Source of the DNA: Arenibacter algicola
GTDB taxonomy: Bacteria > Bacteroidota > Bacteroidia > Flavobacteriales > Flavobacteriaceae
DNA length: 64,000 nt
Reading direction: 5' to 3'
Assembly (NCBI RefSeq): GCF_018860365.1
Contig: NZ_JAHKPO010000003.1
Location: 186,001 to 250,000 of the forward strand
This document shows, piece by piece, positions 16,117-26,274 of this stretch. The stretch's first letter is position 1, and every line of letters begins with the position of its first letter. The notes under the pieces were generated by a model. It ran no database searches. It saw nothing but the letters and a program-made list of their open reading frames with translations, and was not told the origin of the DNA. The translations under genes were made by a program, and so were the position numbers.

Positions 16117-17847
16117 TTAACCATCCACTTTCTTCTTTTTCCTAAAGAAATCAAATATGAACCAGGCGGCCAATAAGATCAAGAAATACTTAAAGTAGGA
16201 GGTAGGCTCACCATCTCCGTTTACAGTAGTAAATACCCTGTCCCATCTTACCTTCCAGTTACTCATGCCATCGTTGATGCCATCAATACTCATCCATATA
16301 AAAATAGGGGTACCTACAATATGGTCTTCAGGGACATAGCCCCAGAATCTACTGTCTTCGGATCTATGTCTGTTATCTCCCATCATCCAATAGTAATTCT
16401 GTTTAAAAGTGTAGGAATCGGCAACTTCGCCGTTAATGAGGATTTGATTTCCGTTCACTTTAATGTCATTTCCTTCGTATTCCTTAATTATCTTTTCATA
16501 AATGGGGAGTACCTCTATGTTAATGGGAACCGTTTTTCCTTTTTCGGGAATATATATCGCACCCATATTGTCTACAGTACCTGCATGCGCTGCATTTTGT
16601 GGAAATACGGAGGTATCGGGATTTTTATAGGAAAATTTGTTGATAGAGGTAATTCCATCCTTGCCTGTATAGCTTTTGGCCTCTGCCTCGGTTAAATTAA
16701 AGAGCGCCATATTCTTCATGTCCTCGGACTTTAAATAGTCCTTCACTTTTTGGTTGCCCACATTGCCCGCGTAATAGGTATAGGATGAATCGGATTTTAT
16801 TTTTTCCAAATTCATGGCTTGTATTACCTCGGTAGCCCGTTCCTGTTGGAGAGAGCTGTTGGGAACGCGTATTACATTTCCGGATAGGTTCTCCCTGCCC
16901 AAAAGTTCTATAGCGGCATTCGAAAATTGTCCGTCTACGGTAACCGTATGCAAGAATTCTGGCTTTGCCCTATAAGGTAAAACGGTTTTTTCCCCGTTGA
17001 TGTAAACATAGCCATCTTTAATGGTCAACGAATCTCCGGGTACCCCAACACAACGTTTTACATAGTTGGATTTTTTGTCGATGGGTTTGCGTACCCCTTG
17101 CTGTTTTTTAAAGAACTGGTATACGGTATCTGCCGGCCAACTAAATACAACAATATCGTTTCGTTTTACTTTTTTAAACCCGGGAAGTCTTAAATATGGT
17201 AATTGTAATTTATTCCAAATAGAAGTTTTGTAGGTAGCAGGGTCAACATCCGCAACATAGGATCTGGTCTTTAGTACGGGAAGCGTATCGTGGACCATGG
17301 GTGCGGCAACAGTGGTCATTGGTATCCTTGCCCCATAATGAAATTTACTTACAAAAAGGAAATCACCGACGAGCAGGGTTTTTTCCAAGGAACTGGTGGG
17401 GATAACAAAGGGCTGTATCAAATAGGTGTGGACCAAAGTAGCGGCTACAATTGCAAATACAATAGAGCTAACCCATTCACCGAGTGCGGTTTTGGGATGA
17501 ATGTCCCTGTTTTCAATATATTTTACGTCCTCAAAATAGTTTACGTAATAGATATACAGTCCTAAAGTTAATATGGCCAGCCAGGTATCCAGCAAACTAT
17601 TTTTCCCAAAACTTCTAAGGGTTTCGACCCAGACCACGGGAAACATCAATAAATTAATGATCGGGATAAAAAGTAAAATAACCCACCATTTCGGCCTATT
17701 GATAATCTGCATCAGCACAATGGCGTTGTAAACTGGGATTGCAGCTTCCCATGCTTTTCTTCCTGCTTTTACATATAATTTCCAGGTACCTAAAAAATGT
17801 ATCACCTGAATAATTAAAATAAATATAATCCACTGAGTGCCGTTCAT
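16117..17847 (-). CDS. lepB: Signal peptidase I with N-terminal DUF5684-like membrane domain
   Basis: Cleaves signal peptides of exported proteins at the inner membrane. At 576 residues it is about twice the E. coli enzyme. Three membrane helices of a DUF5684-like module (1-105) precede the S26 domain. The nucleophile is Ser153 in PTSSLEKTL and the general base Lys264 in NYVKRCVGVPGDSL; the C-terminal box is MMGDNRHRSEDSRFWG. A long insertion (about 285-470) separates the boxes, and one C-terminal helix ends the protein. Possibly cotranscribed with dapB upstream (85-base gap). Confidence 0.95.
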   Translation of the reverse strand: MNGTQWIIFILIIQVIHFLGTWKLYVKAGRKAWEAAIPVYNAIVLMQIINRPKWWVILLFIPIINLLMFPVVWVETLRSFGKNSLLDTWLAILTLGLYIYYVNYFEDVKYIENRDIHPKTALGEWVSSIVFAIVAATLVHTYLIQPFVIPTSSLEKTLLVGDFLFVSKFHYGARIPMTTVAAPMVHDTLPVLKTRSYVADVDPATYKTSIWNKLQLPYLRLPGFKKVKRNDIVVFSWPADTVYQFFKKQQGVRKPIDKKSNYVKRCVGVPGDSLTIKDGYVYINGEKTVLPYRAKPEFLHTVTVDGQFSNAAIELLGRENLSGNVIRVPNSSLQQERATEVIQAMNLEKIKSDSSYTYYAGNVGNQKVKDYLKSEDMKNMALFNLTEAEAKSYTGKDGITSINKFSYKNPDTSVFPQNAAHAGTVDNMGAIYIPEKGKTVPINIEVLPIYEKIIKEYEGNDIKVNGNQILINGEVADSYTFKQNYYWMMGDNRHRSEDSRFWGYVPEDHIVGTPIFIWMSIDGINDGMSNWKVRWDRVFTTVNGDGEPTSYFKYFLILLAAWFIFDFFRKKKKVDG

Positions 17848-17932
17848 ATTGGTAATTATTATCTAAAGATTGATAGTTGTAAAAGTATTGATCAATCGTT
17901 AGGTCATTTTAAGTCGTTCTTTGTTACGTTAT

Positions 17933-18634
17933 TTAACTAAGGTTTAACACGTCCTTCATTGTGAAAACCCCTGTTTTTCCAACGATCCACTCCGCAGCAA
18001 TCACTGCTCCTAGAGCAAAACCTTCCCTATTGTGGGCGGTATGTTTAATTTCAATGCCATCCACTTCGCTTTCATATGAAACGGTGTGGGTTCCGGGAGT
18101 ATCGGCGATACGCTTGGCCGTTATGGGAATTTCCTTGTCCCCCGCACTGTCCAATTTCCAATTGGTGTAATTAGTGTTGTCAATAACACCTTCGGCGAGA
18201 GTAATGGCCGTTCCGCTAGGGGCATCCAATTTTTGGGTATGGTGGATTTCTTCCATGGCAATCTGATATTGCTCTTGGGATGCCATCAATTTTGCCAAAT
18301 AGGAGTTTAGCTCAAAAAAAAGGTTGACACCCAGACTAAAATTGGAGGCGTAAATGAATGCTCCATTATTTTTTTTACATAATTCCACGGCTTTTTGGTA
18401 ATCCTGAAGCCAACCCGTAGTGCCGGAAATTATGGGAACATTGTGTTCCAGACAGTTTTTAATGTTTCCATAAGCGGCGTTGGGCATACTAAAATCGATA
18501 GCAACGTCTATTTCGGAAAAATTTATATCAGTAGCGTCCAAATCAATTTTAGCTACAATATGATGGTTTCTTTTTAGGGCGATCTTTTCAATCATTTTAC
18601 CCATTTTACCATATCCGAACAAGGCAATATTCAT
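17933..18634 (-). CDS. dapB: 4-hydroxy-tetrahydrodipicolinate reductase
   Basis: NAD(P)H-dependent step of the diaminopimelate/lysine pathway, needed for peptidoglycan. 233 residues, compact as in other Bacteroidota. The dinucleotide loop is FGYGKMGKMI, the catalytic motif is EIHHTQKLDAPSGTA, and the substrate loop is SGTTGW. It sits three bases downstream of the DUF5683 gene in a parA-parB-DUF5683-dapB operon. Confidence 0.95.
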   Translation of the reverse strand: MNIALFGYGKMGKMIEKIALKRNHHIVAKIDLDATDINFSEIDVAIDFSMPNAAYGNIKNCLEHNVPIISGTTGWLQDYQKAVELCKKNNGAFIYASNFSLGVNLFFELNSYLAKLMASQEQYQIAMEEIHHTQKLDAPSGTAITLAEGVIDNTNYTNWKLDSAGDKEIPITAKRIADTPGTHTVSYESEVDGIEIKHTAHNREGFALGAVIAAEWIVGKTGVFTMKDVLNLS

Positions 18635-18637
18635 AAA

Positions 18638-19285
18638 TTAAAACTTAATGGTTAATGCCATACCATAAACTGGTTTGGCGGTAATAGCGTCCATGTCCAA
18701 AAATGGTTTAAAATCCATACTAAGGTCATCATCCACGTTAAATTGTTTTAAATGCGAATCCACATTGGCATCCACAATATTCAGGGCGTACATCCCAATG
18801 GTGACAAGAAGCCATAAATCCCGGTCTTCCTGATATCTTTCCTGTGCACTTTCCAACGCTGCTTCCGAAAAATCAGGATCTGCCCCAGGGGCATTGGGTG
18901 TTCCCAGATCATAAAATTCATCATCCGTAAAACCGGCCTGGCGGCGTTTGAATGCCGTTCTAAAACGGTCATAGAGGTCGTCGTTGTATATATAGCCATA
19001 TATTCCACCACCAATAATGGCATAAACAATGGGGGCTTTCCAATAACGTTTGTTATATATTTGGCCAAGTCCGGGGAACACAGCGGAGTAGAAGGCAGCC
19101 TTACTTGGTGCCAAAGGATTAATGGCTTTTTTTTTGACTTTAAGGGTGTCGACCACGGTAATCCCCTCTTTTTTAAGAGAGGTTGTAATAGAATCGGATA
19201 CCTGGGTATTGTTTTCTTCCTCCTGCCCTAGTCCAAAGGTGATAAAAAGAAAATATATAGCCAGTGATACAAGATATTTACTCAC
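18638..19285 (-). CDS. DUF5683 domain protein, secreted or membrane
   Basis: 215 residues with a signal peptide (ends near FGLGQ). The conserved core is AFYSAVFPGLGQIYNKRYWKAPIVYAIIGGGIYGY, diagnostic of DUF5683, with hydrophobic segments that could sit in the membrane. Function unknown. Its start overlaps the parB stop by eight bases, so it is coupled to chromosome segregation genes, an arrangement frequent in Bacteroidota but unexplained. Confidence 0.88.
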   Translation of the reverse strand: MSKYLVSLAIYFLFITFGLGQEEENNTQVSDSITTSLKKEGITVVDTLKVKKKAINPLAPSKAAFYSAVFPGLGQIYNKRYWKAPIVYAIIGGGIYGYIYNDDLYDRFRTAFKRRQAGFTDDEFYDLGTPNAPGADPDFSEAALESAQERYQEDRDLWLLVTIGMYALNIVDANVDSHLKQFNVDDDLSMDFKPFLDMDAITAKPVYGMALTIKF

Positions 19286-20204
19286 CCGTAATCAATTTTT
19301 TTAACCGATTGAATTCTTCCTTGGAGTGAAAGGGGATGGTGATTTTGCCTTTACCTTTTTCAGAGGCCTTAATGTCTACTTTTACGGATAAATAATCCGA
19401 GAACGTACCAAGATTTTTGCTAATAAAATCTGGGCTTATGGCTGCTTTCTTTGAATCTTTGCCAGATGGGGCCACTACCGGTGCTAAGTTGGTGTTGCCT
19501 TCCTGATAATCCTTTACAGCTTTTTCCGTATCCCTCACCGATAGATTTTCGCCTACAATTTTTTCGTAAAGGGCAATTTGGTCCTGTTTTTTTTCCACAT
19601 TGACCAATGCCCGTCCATGGCCCATGCTAACAAAACCGTCACGTATACCGGTTTGTATAATGGGATCCAATCGTAACAAGCGCAAATAGTTGGTAATCGT
19701 AGAGCGTTTTTTGCCAACCCTTTCGCTCATCTTTTCCTGGGTCAATTGTATTTCATCGATCAATCTTTGGTAGGATAGTGCAATTTCAATGGGATCTAAA
19801 TCCTGTCGTTGAATGTTTTCAACCAAGGCCATTTCCAGGGATTCCTGGTCGTTGGCAATACGGATATAGGCGGGTATGGTTTCCAGTCCAATTAATTTGG
19901 ATGCCCTGTACCTACGTTCCCCTGAAACTAATTGATATTTGTTGAAATCCAGCTTTCTTACCGTTATTGGCTGTATTACTCCCAATTCTTTGATGGAAGA
20001 GGCCAATTCCTGCAGTGCTTCATCATTGAAATTGGAACGGGGCTGAAATGGATTCACATCTATGGAGTCCATATCCAATTCCACAATATTGCCCACAACC
20101 TTATCGGCATTCTTGTCGGTGGCCGACTGAATATCGTTTTCCGGGTCTTTCAATAGGGCTGATAATCCGCGGCCCAACGCTTGTTTTTTTATTGCTTTCG
20201 CCAT
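19278..20204 (-). CDS. parB: Chromosome partitioning protein ParB
   Basis: CTP-dependent DNA clamp that loads at parS and stimulates ParA. 308 residues. Box I is NPFQPRSNFNDEALQELASSIKELGVIQPITVR, the CTP-binding motif is GERRYRA, the HTH region includes LTQEKMSERVGKKRSTITNYLRLLRL, and the C-terminal dimerisation domain is short. Its start overlaps the parA stop by one base. I found no obvious parS palindrome nearby by eye. Confidence 0.96.
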   Translation of the reverse strand: MAKAIKKQALGRGLSALLKDPENDIQSATDKNADKVVGNIVELDMDSIDVNPFQPRSNFNDEALQELASSIKELGVIQPITVRKLDFNKYQLVSGERRYRASKLIGLETIPAYIRIANDQESLEMALVENIQRQDLDPIEIALSYQRLIDEIQLTQEKMSERVGKKRSTITNYLRLLRLDPIIQTGIRDGFVSMGHGRALVNVEKKQDQIALYEKIVGENLSVRDTEKAVKDYQEGNTNLAPVVAPSGKDSKKAAISPDFISKNLGTFSDYLSVKVDIKASEKGKGKITIPFHSKEEFNRLKKLITGE

Positions 20205-20983
20205 TATACTGTCTCCTTGTTTTTCACAACTACTTCATTTGCCAAATTTAAATAATTGGCAGCTCCTTTGCTACTGGCATCATATTTAATAATGCTTTCC
20301 CCATAACTAGGGGCTTCGCTCAACCTTACATTTCTTTGAATTATGGTATCGAAGACCATTTCGGAAAAGTGCTTTTTTACCTCTTCCACTACTTGGTTGG
20401 AAAGCCTTAATCTGGAATCGTACATGGTAAGTACCATACCTTCTATATCCAATTCAGGATTGTGTATTTTTTGAACACTTTTAATAGTGTTCAATAATTT
20501 GCCCAATCCTTCCAATGCAAAATATTCACATTGTATAGGAATCATAACAGAATCGGCCGCAGTAAGGGCGTTTAATGTTAAAAGACCTAGGGATGGCGCA
20601 CAATCTATAAGAATATAATCGTACTTGTCCTTAAGATGGCGAATGGCATTTTTCATCATATATTCCCTGTCGTCCTTGTCTACCAATTCAATTTCGATGG
20701 CCACAAGATCTATATGTGCCGGGATAAGATCTACATTTGGGGAGGAGGTCTTAACGATGGTTTCTTCGGCTGTTTTGGTGTGTTCCAATAGTTGGTAGGT
20801 TCCCAATTCAATACTATCCACATCCAATCCTAGTCCGGAAGTTGCATTAGCTTGGGGGTCAGCGTCTATTAGTAATACTTTTTTTTCCAATACACCCAAA
20901 GAGGCGGCTAAATTTACCGAAGTAGTAGTTTTTCCTACACCACCCTTTTGATTAGCAATAGCAATTATTTTGCCCATTATCAT
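20204..20983 (-). CDS. parA: Chromosome partitioning ATPase ParA
   Basis: Soj-type ATPase that forms DNA-bound gradients moved by ParB. 259 residues. The deviant Walker A is ANQKGGVGKTTTSVNLA, Walker A' is LLIDADPQANATSGLG, and Walker B is YILIDCAPSLG. Start may be ATG 20983 (MIMGKII) or ATG 20977 (MGKII); the second matches homologues better. First gene of the par operon, with a 348-base non-coding region upstream. Confidence 0.96.
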   Translation of the reverse strand: MIMGKIIAIANQKGGVGKTTTSVNLAASLGVLEKKVLLIDADPQANATSGLGLDVDSIELGTYQLLEHTKTAEETIVKTSSPNVDLIPAHIDLVAIEIELVDKDDREYMMKNAIRHLKDKYDYILIDCAPSLGLLTLNALTAADSVMIPIQCEYFALEGLGKLLNTIKSVQKIHNPELDIEGMVLTMYDSRLRLSNQVVEEVKKHFSEMVFDTIIQRNVRLSEAPSYGESIIKYDASSKGAANYLNLANEVVVKNKETV

Positions 20984-21331
20984 AGTAAGTTAGGGGGTAA
21001 AAATACGATTATTTAAGTTGTAATAAAATGTATTTTGTTAACACTGGGTGAATAACTGTAGTCTTTGAAGTTAAAGTACGTTAAAGTTGTATGGGATTTG
21101 TTGTCAGGCTATTAGAGGTTTATTGTTTTTTCACGAATCACTTATACACAACTTATTAATGGGACCCAATAATTAAAATCGTGGGTCACCTAGTAGGAAA
21201 ATTGTAGAACTAGGCCCCAAAAAGGCAGGGACATTGGTGGAATAACCCAACTCTTGAGCTTATTTCCTAATTGTGGTCCAAGCTTAACTTTGAAGTTTAA
21301 ACCCATTTTGTCCGTTCAAGGACTACAGATA
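20984..21331. other. Non-coding region upstream of parA
   Basis: 348 bases without a credible gene. It contains TTATACACA at 21142-21150, a match to the TTATNCACA DnaA-box consensus, and GGTGAATAA at 21047-21055, one mismatch from the same box inverted. Near the parA start TAAAAATA on plus reads TATTTTTA on minus, a one-off -7 element. Two boxes are too few to call an origin. Confidence 0.4.
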
Positions 21332-23506
21332 TTATGTGCTTAGGATTTTCAAAATTTCGATGGCCGTATCGCTTATTTTTGTGCCCGGACCAAAAATTGC
21401 CGCGGCACCTGCTTCATACAAAAAGTCGTAATCCTGTTTGGGTATTACCCCGCCCACAATTACCATAATATCGTCTCGCCCATAGGCTTTTAATTCCTGT
21501 AGTACCTGTGGTACGAGGGTCTTATGGCCGCCGGCCAAGGAAGAGATTCCCAGAACATGGACGTCGTTTTCCACGGCTTGTTTTGCCGCTTCCGCTGGAG
21601 TCTGGAACAAGGGGCCAATATCCACATCAAAACCCAGATCGGCATATCCCGTTGCCACAACTTTAGCACCACGGTCGTGACCGTCCTGCCCCATTTTGGC
21701 AATCATTATTCTAGGCCTACGGCCTTCCTGCTCGGCAAAACTGTCGGCCATTTCCCTAGCTTTGCCAAAGCTGTCATCCCCTTTTAATTCTTTTGAATAC
21801 ACCCCGGTAAACGAATTTATAATTGCCTTGTGCCTCCCAAAGGCATTTTCCAAAGCTGTGCTGATCTCACCCAGTGTAGCTCTTGCCCTGGCGGCCTTTA
21901 TAGCTAAAGCTAGTAAATTTTCCTCTTCCAGAGCATTTATGTTGGTAGTTTTGGATGAATTGGGCTTCATTCTTTCTTTTGCAACATTGGTAAGTGCCAA
22001 AAGTGATAGTTGCACTTCATGTTCATTTCTATTAGCCTTGACCATTTCTAAACGTGCCAATTGCTGTTTTCTGACCTCGGCATTATCCACCTCCAATATT
22101 TGAAGGACATCTTCTGTTTTGGACAAGTATTTGTTAACACCAACAATGATATCCCTACCGCTATCTATACGGGCTTGTTTTTTTGCGGCGGCTTCTTCTA
22201 TCCTCAATTTTGGAATTCCAGCGTCGATTGCCTTGGTCATTCCCCCCAATTCTTCCACTTCTTCTATAAGGGTCCATGCCTTTTGTACAATTTCGTCCGT
22301 TAATTTCTCTACATAATAACTTCCGGCCCAAGGGTCTACAGTGTTAGTGATTTCGGTCTCCTTTTGCAAATATAATTGAGTGTTTCTGGCAATACGCGCA
22401 GAAAAATCCGTCGGGAGGGCTATGGCCTCATCCAAGGCATTGGTATGTAGGCTCTGTGTGCCGCCAAAAACTGCTGCGGCCGCCTCAATGGTCGTTCTGG
22501 TGATATTGTTGAACGGGTCTTGTTCGGTAAGGCTCCATCCGCTGGTTTGGCAATGGGTCCTTAGGGTGAGCGACTTCTCATTTTTTGGATTAAATTGTTT
22601 TACCAATTTGGCCCAGAGCATTCTGCCGGCCCTCATTTTGGCAATTTCCATAAAATGATTCATCCCAACACCCCAAAAGAAGGATAATCTTGGGGCAAAA
22701 TCATCAATACTCAATCCTGCTTTTAAGCCGGTTCTGATATATTCCAGGCCATCGGCCAAGGTATAGGCCAATTCAATGTCGGCAGTGGCCCCGGCCTCGT
22801 GCATGTGATAACCGGATATACTTATGCTATTGAATTGGGGCATGAACTTACTGGAATATTCAAAAATATCGGCAACGATCTGCATAGATGGGGCAGGAGG
22901 GTAGATGTAGGTGTTCCTTACCATAAATTCCTTAAGAATGTCGTTCTGTATGGTTCCCGAGAGATCTTTTGGTAAAACTCCCTGTTCCTCTGCAGCTACG
23001 ATATAAAAAGCCATAATAGGCAACACTGCTCCGTTCATGGTCATGGAAACAGACATCTCATTCAATGGAATATCCTGGAATAAAATTTTCATATCCTCCA
23101 CGGAATCAATGGCAACGCCGGCTTTACCAACATCGCCCACCACTCGGGGGTGATCACTATCATATCCTCTATGGGTTGGTAGATCAAAAGCTACGGATAA
23201 TCCTTTTTGACCAGCCTTAAGATTTCGTCTGTAAAATGCATTGCTTTCCTCTGCTGTTGAGAATCCTGCATACTGCCTTATAGTCCAAGGTCTACTGACA
23301 TACATGGTGGAATAGGGTCCGCGGAGAAAAGGAGGTATGCCCGCGGCGAAATTTAAATGTTCCATACCCTCAATGTCTTCCTTGGTATAATTTTTTTTCA
23401 GTATTATTCCTTCCGCGGTCTCATATGGCAAAACGGAGTCTTGATCCAGAATATTCTTTTCTGGAACGGACTTCAGTTGAATATGTTGAAGATTTTTTCT
23501 TGCCAT
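21332..23506 (-). CDS. Methylmalonyl-CoA mutase, B12-binding large subunit
   Basis: Interconverts (R)-methylmalonyl-CoA and succinyl-CoA with adenosylcobalamin, linking propionate and odd-chain or branched amino-acid breakdown to the TCA cycle. 724 residues. TIM barrel with [18 protein letters not shown] and [10 protein letters not shown]; the C-terminal cobalamin domain holds DGHDRGAKV (His ligand near residue 600) and [12 protein letters not shown]. The small subunit gene lies upstream with a 77-base gap. No epimerase or MeaB-type chaperone gene is next to it. Confidence 0.97.
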   Translation of the reverse strand: MARKNLQHIQLKSVPEKNILDQDSVLPYETAEGIILKKNYTKEDIEGMEHLNFAAGIPPFLRGPYSTMYVSRPWTIRQYAGFSTAEESNAFYRRNLKAGQKGLSVAFDLPTHRGYDSDHPRVVGDVGKAGVAIDSVEDMKILFQDIPLNEMSVSMTMNGAVLPIMAFYIVAAEEQGVLPKDLSGTIQNDILKEFMVRNTYIYPPAPSMQIVADIFEYSSKFMPQFNSISISGYHMHEAGATADIELAYTLADGLEYIRTGLKAGLSIDDFAPRLSFFWGVGMNHFMEIAKMRAGRMLWAKLVKQFNPKNEKSLTLRTHCQTSGWSLTEQDPFNNITRTTIEAAAAVFGGTQSLHTNALDEAIALPTDFSARIARNTQLYLQKETEITNTVDPWAGSYYVEKLTDEIVQKAWTLIEEVEELGGMTKAIDAGIPKLRIEEAAAKKQARIDSGRDIIVGVNKYLSKTEDVLQILEVDNAEVRKQQLARLEMVKANRNEHEVQLSLLALTNVAKERMKPNSSKTTNINALEEENLLALAIKAARARATLGEISTALENAFGRHKAIINSFTGVYSKELKGDDSFGKAREMADSFAEQEGRRPRIMIAKMGQDGHDRGAKVVATGYADLGFDVDIGPLFQTPAEAAKQAVENDVHVLGISSLAGGHKTLVPQVLQELKAYGRDDIMVIVGGVIPKQDYDFLYEAGAAAIFGPGTKISDTAIEILKILST

Positions 23507-23583
23507 GTTTTTGTTCGTCTTGTCCTAATCTATACTTGTCTGTTTGGAAATAAAATAGTCCTTTGAAAATAGTCTTAACAGCT

Positions 23584-24966
23584 TTATTCAGTTTTCAATC
23601 GCTCCTGTTCCCATTCTTCGGCCAATCTTTTTTCTAATATTGGTTCTATCAAAGTTTTGCGGGTATTGGTTTTTACAAAGGGGTATAATTCCAATTCCTC
23701 CTTCATTTTATCCAATCTGGATGCATATTTATTGGTGCCTACGAGGATTTTATCGCGACTGTTAAAACTTTCTTGTTCTTTGGTGGCGCTTTCCTTTATT
23801 TTTTTCTGAATTAGATGTTCCTTCAATTGTACAAGAAATCCACCACCTGCTTCAATTTGTTTAAATAATTCCAATGCTTTGGACGAGAGTTGTTGTGTTA
23901 CGGACTCAATATAATAGGCCCCGTCGGCCGCATTGTTCGCCTTGTCCAAATAACTTTCATTTTTTAAGATCAACAGTTGATTTCTGGCCATTCGCTCCGC
24001 AAATTCATTGTCCTTATGGTAAATGGCGTCATATGGCGTATTCAATATCGTGTCGGCTTCCCCTAAAATGGCCGACATACATTCCGTTGCAGAGCGCAGC
24101 ATATTAGTATTGTAATCGTACAAGGTTTTATTTCTTAGAGTGGGCGTCGCTATAATATGGCAATGCTCCAAAGCTCCATATTCACTTGCAAGGGTCGCGA
24201 ACAAAATCCGTAGGGCCCTCAACTTTGCTATTTCAAAGAAATAGTTGCTCCCAACCGGGACTTTAAAGGTTATAAATGCACTTTTTAGTTTGTCCTTATG
24301 GTGGTCGTTTAAGTGATTCAGGTATTCATTGGCATGTGAAAGGGCATAAGCCAATTGCTGTACCATATTGGCTCCGGCATTACCATAGAGTGTCACATCC
24401 ACTCCCAGGGTTTGGTCGTGATTTAAATTTAGAATTTCCCCTAATATTTTGTGATCTTGATCAAGGTTGTATTGCCAGTTTCCATTTCTGGCCAAATGAC
24501 CAATAATGTCGATGTTGGTAAAGATCTTATGATGATGGTTTACGGTAGCCGCCAAAAGCGTTTCAACAAAAGTGAAGGATAGAAATTGAAGGTTAAAATG
24601 GATAAAGGTTTGGCCGAGGTCTATTTCATTAAGAAGTTCATGAATATTTATTTCCGTGGAAGGTATGGTTAAATAGATGCATTCAGCGCCCCTACTTATG
24701 GCATCCAAGGCTTTTTTGTTGGCCATTTGGGCATTCCCAGCGTATATGCCCTGTGCAATGTTCCAGCCATTATCTCTTGGTAAAACGGATATCTCGAGCG
24801 ACTTTAGGTCTTCGGAGTTGTAGAACGGTTTTACCTTAATGCCTTCGGGAGATTCCCAAACCAATTTATTGTTGTAATCCTCACCTTGCAACTCGTACTG
24901 GATCTTTTGCTTCCAAGCCTTGGAAGAAATCTCATGAAAATCGCTAAAGAGTTCGGAGTTACTCAT
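23584..24966 (-). CDS. Methylmalonyl-CoA mutase, small subunit
   Basis: Non-catalytic partner of the large subunit, 460 residues. It has the mutase barrel fold (SSKAWKQKIQYELQGEDYNNKLVWESPEGIKVKPFY) but lacks the DxHxxG cobalamin motif and stops where that domain would begin. Its 5' end overlaps the ftsB-like gene by eight bases, so it belongs to the udk-ftsB-like-mutase operon. Confidence 0.93.
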   Translation of the reverse strand: MSNSELFSDFHEISSKAWKQKIQYELQGEDYNNKLVWESPEGIKVKPFYNSEDLKSLEISVLPRDNGWNIAQGIYAGNAQMANKKALDAISRGAECIYLTIPSTEINIHELLNEIDLGQTFIHFNLQFLSFTFVETLLAATVNHHHKIFTNIDIIGHLARNGNWQYNLDQDHKILGEILNLNHDQTLGVDVTLYGNAGANMVQQLAYALSHANEYLNHLNDHHKDKLKSAFITFKVPVGSNYFFEIAKLRALRILFATLASEYGALEHCHIIATPTLRNKTLYDYNTNMLRSATECMSAILGEADTILNTPYDAIYHKDNEFAERMARNQLLILKNESYLDKANNAADGAYYIESVTQQLSSKALELFKQIEAGGGFLVQLKEHLIQKKIKESATKEQESFNSRDKILVGTNKYASRLDKMKEELELYPFVKTNTRKTLIEPILEKRLAEEWEQERLKTE

Positions 24967-25291
24967 CTTCCTTGGTTTTTACACTATCCTCATATTCAAT
25001 TAAATAAATTTCTTCATTTTTCTTTTTTAGATAGTATTGTTCCCTCGCAAATTTTTCCAATTCCTCGGGGTCCGATAGCTTCTCTATAATTTTTTTATCC
25101 TTGGCTATCTCTTCATGCAGAAATTCTTTCTGCTTTTCCAGATTGTTTATTTGTTTTTTAAGCTCCCAATGTATGAGAAGGGAGTTGGTGTCAAAAAAAA
25201 CCATCCAAACCACAAAAACCGTCAATACCAATACATACATATTGGTGACCACCCCAAACCATTTTTTCTTTCTTATCCCTTTTATTCCCAT
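24959..25291 (-). CDS. FtsB/DivIC-like septum formation protein
   Basis: 110 residues: basic N terminus, one membrane helix (YVLVLTVFVVWMVFF, about 19-34), then a coiled coil (WELKKQINNLEKQKEFLHEEIAKDKK) and the conserved DPEELEKFAREQYYLKKKNEEIYLI end. That architecture is the DivIC/FtsB family, which with FtsL and FtsQ/DivIB activates septal wall synthesis. Six bases downstream of udk. Confidence 0.9.
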   Translation of the reverse strand: MGIKGIRKKKWFGVVTNMYVLVLTVFVVWMVFFDTNSLLIHWELKKQINNLEKQKEFLHEEIAKDKKIIEKLSDPEELEKFAREQYYLKKKNEEIYLIEYEDSVKTKEDE

Positions 25292-25297
25292 TGGTGA

Positions 25298-25906
25298 TTA
25301 ACTTAACTTTTCGTTGATTATGGTCCTTACAATGTCTATCGCCACGGTATTGTACTTATTGTTTGGAATTATAATGTCCGCATATTCCTTGGTAGGCTCA
25401 ATAAACTGATTGTGCATAGGCTTTAGCGTATTTTGATAACGAGTTAAAACTTCATCCAAATCCCTGCCACGTTCGGTGATGTCCCTTTTTAAACGCCTAA
25501 TCAATCTTTCGTCCGAATCGGCATGTACAAAGATTTTAATGTCGAACATCTCCCTGATCTGGGGATTTGTCATGATAAGGATACCCTCTACGATCATCAC
25601 CTTTCTTGGATGGGTTAGAATGGTATCGTTGGTGCGGTTGTGTTTAACAAAAGAATAAACGGGTTGGTGAATAGGGATACCCTTCTTCAAATCTTGCAAG
25701 TGGTTGCCCAACAATTCAAAATCTATGGCACGGGGATGGTCAAAATTTACCTGTGTACGCTCGTCATAAGATAAATGGGAAAGATCGCAATAATAGGAAT
25801 CTTGGGAAATAACCCCAACTTCCTCATACGGCAATTCATTTATAATTTGATTTACAACCGTAGTTTTTCCACAACCTGTTCCACCGGCAATCCCAATAAC
25901 CAACAT
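25298..25906 (-). CDS. udk: Uridine kinase
   Basis: Phosphorylates uridine and cytidine in pyrimidine salvage. 202 residues. Walker A GIAGGTGCGKTTVVNQI at the extreme N terminus, then SQDSYYCDLSHLSYDERTQVNFDHPRAIDFELL and HADSDERLIRRLKRDITERGRDLDEVL. First gene of the operon that continues through the ftsB-like gene to the methylmalonyl-CoA mutase genes. Confidence 0.96.
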   Translation of the reverse strand: MLVIGIAGGTGCGKTTVVNQIINELPYEEVGVISQDSYYCDLSHLSYDERTQVNFDHPRAIDFELLGNHLQDLKKGIPIHQPVYSFVKHNRTNDTILTHPRKVMIVEGILIMTNPQIREMFDIKIFVHADSDERLIRRLKRDITERGRDLDEVLTRYQNTLKPMHNQFIEPTKEYADIIIPNNKYNTVAIDIVRTIINEKLS

Positions 25907-25923
25907 GTATTTCTAATTTGTTC

Positions 25924-25931
25924 CAAAAATA
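25924..25931 (-). promoter_or_regulatory. -7 element candidate for udk
   Basis: TATTTTTG on the minus strand, 17 bases before the udk ATG. TTG element not at standard spacing. Confidence 0.45.
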
Positions 25932-26194
25932 ACAATTTGCAAGCAAACCGTAATGATTAAAATAGATGGCTTGCCCATATGCACGTAAACTTTTTATCCA
26001 CCTCCAACGTAAGTATTGGAAGTGCTAGTGATGTCAATATTTTTTCTTTAGACTATTGGGATAATTTTTTGATATTCTGTGATTAATTTAACAGATAAAA
26101 ATCAGATAATGATAAATTTAGCGTTATATTCTTTGGGTGTAATTTAATTTTTTGAAGTTTAAAAAATTAACAAATACCCAACACAAATATGAAA

Positions 26195-26202
26195 TATATT
26201 TG
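26195..26202 (+). promoter_or_regulatory. -7 element candidate for the serine hydrolase gene
   Basis: TATATTTG 72 bases before the ATG at 26275. No clear TTG at 19 bases. Confidence 0.4.
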
Positions 26203-26274
26203 ATTGTTTTTTTTGGGTAGTTCTTTTTCTAGGATTCGTATTTTTTTCTTAACAAACAGTATTATAGTATTTAT

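Larger units (their letters stand above)
25907..26274. other. Non-coding divergent intergenic region
   Basis: 368 very AT-rich bases between divergent udk and a serine hydrolase gene. It carries -7 candidates for each side (25924-25931 minus, 26195-26202 plus). No open frame or strong hairpin is visible. Confidence 0.6.

Noticed and set aside
19278..20983. parS site within parAB
   Set aside because: I searched by eye for the TGTTTCACGTGAAACA-type palindrome and did not find one.
20984..21331. Chromosomal origin
   Set aside because: Only one full DnaA-box match and no AT-rich unwinding element pattern with multiple boxes; dnaA is not adjacent.
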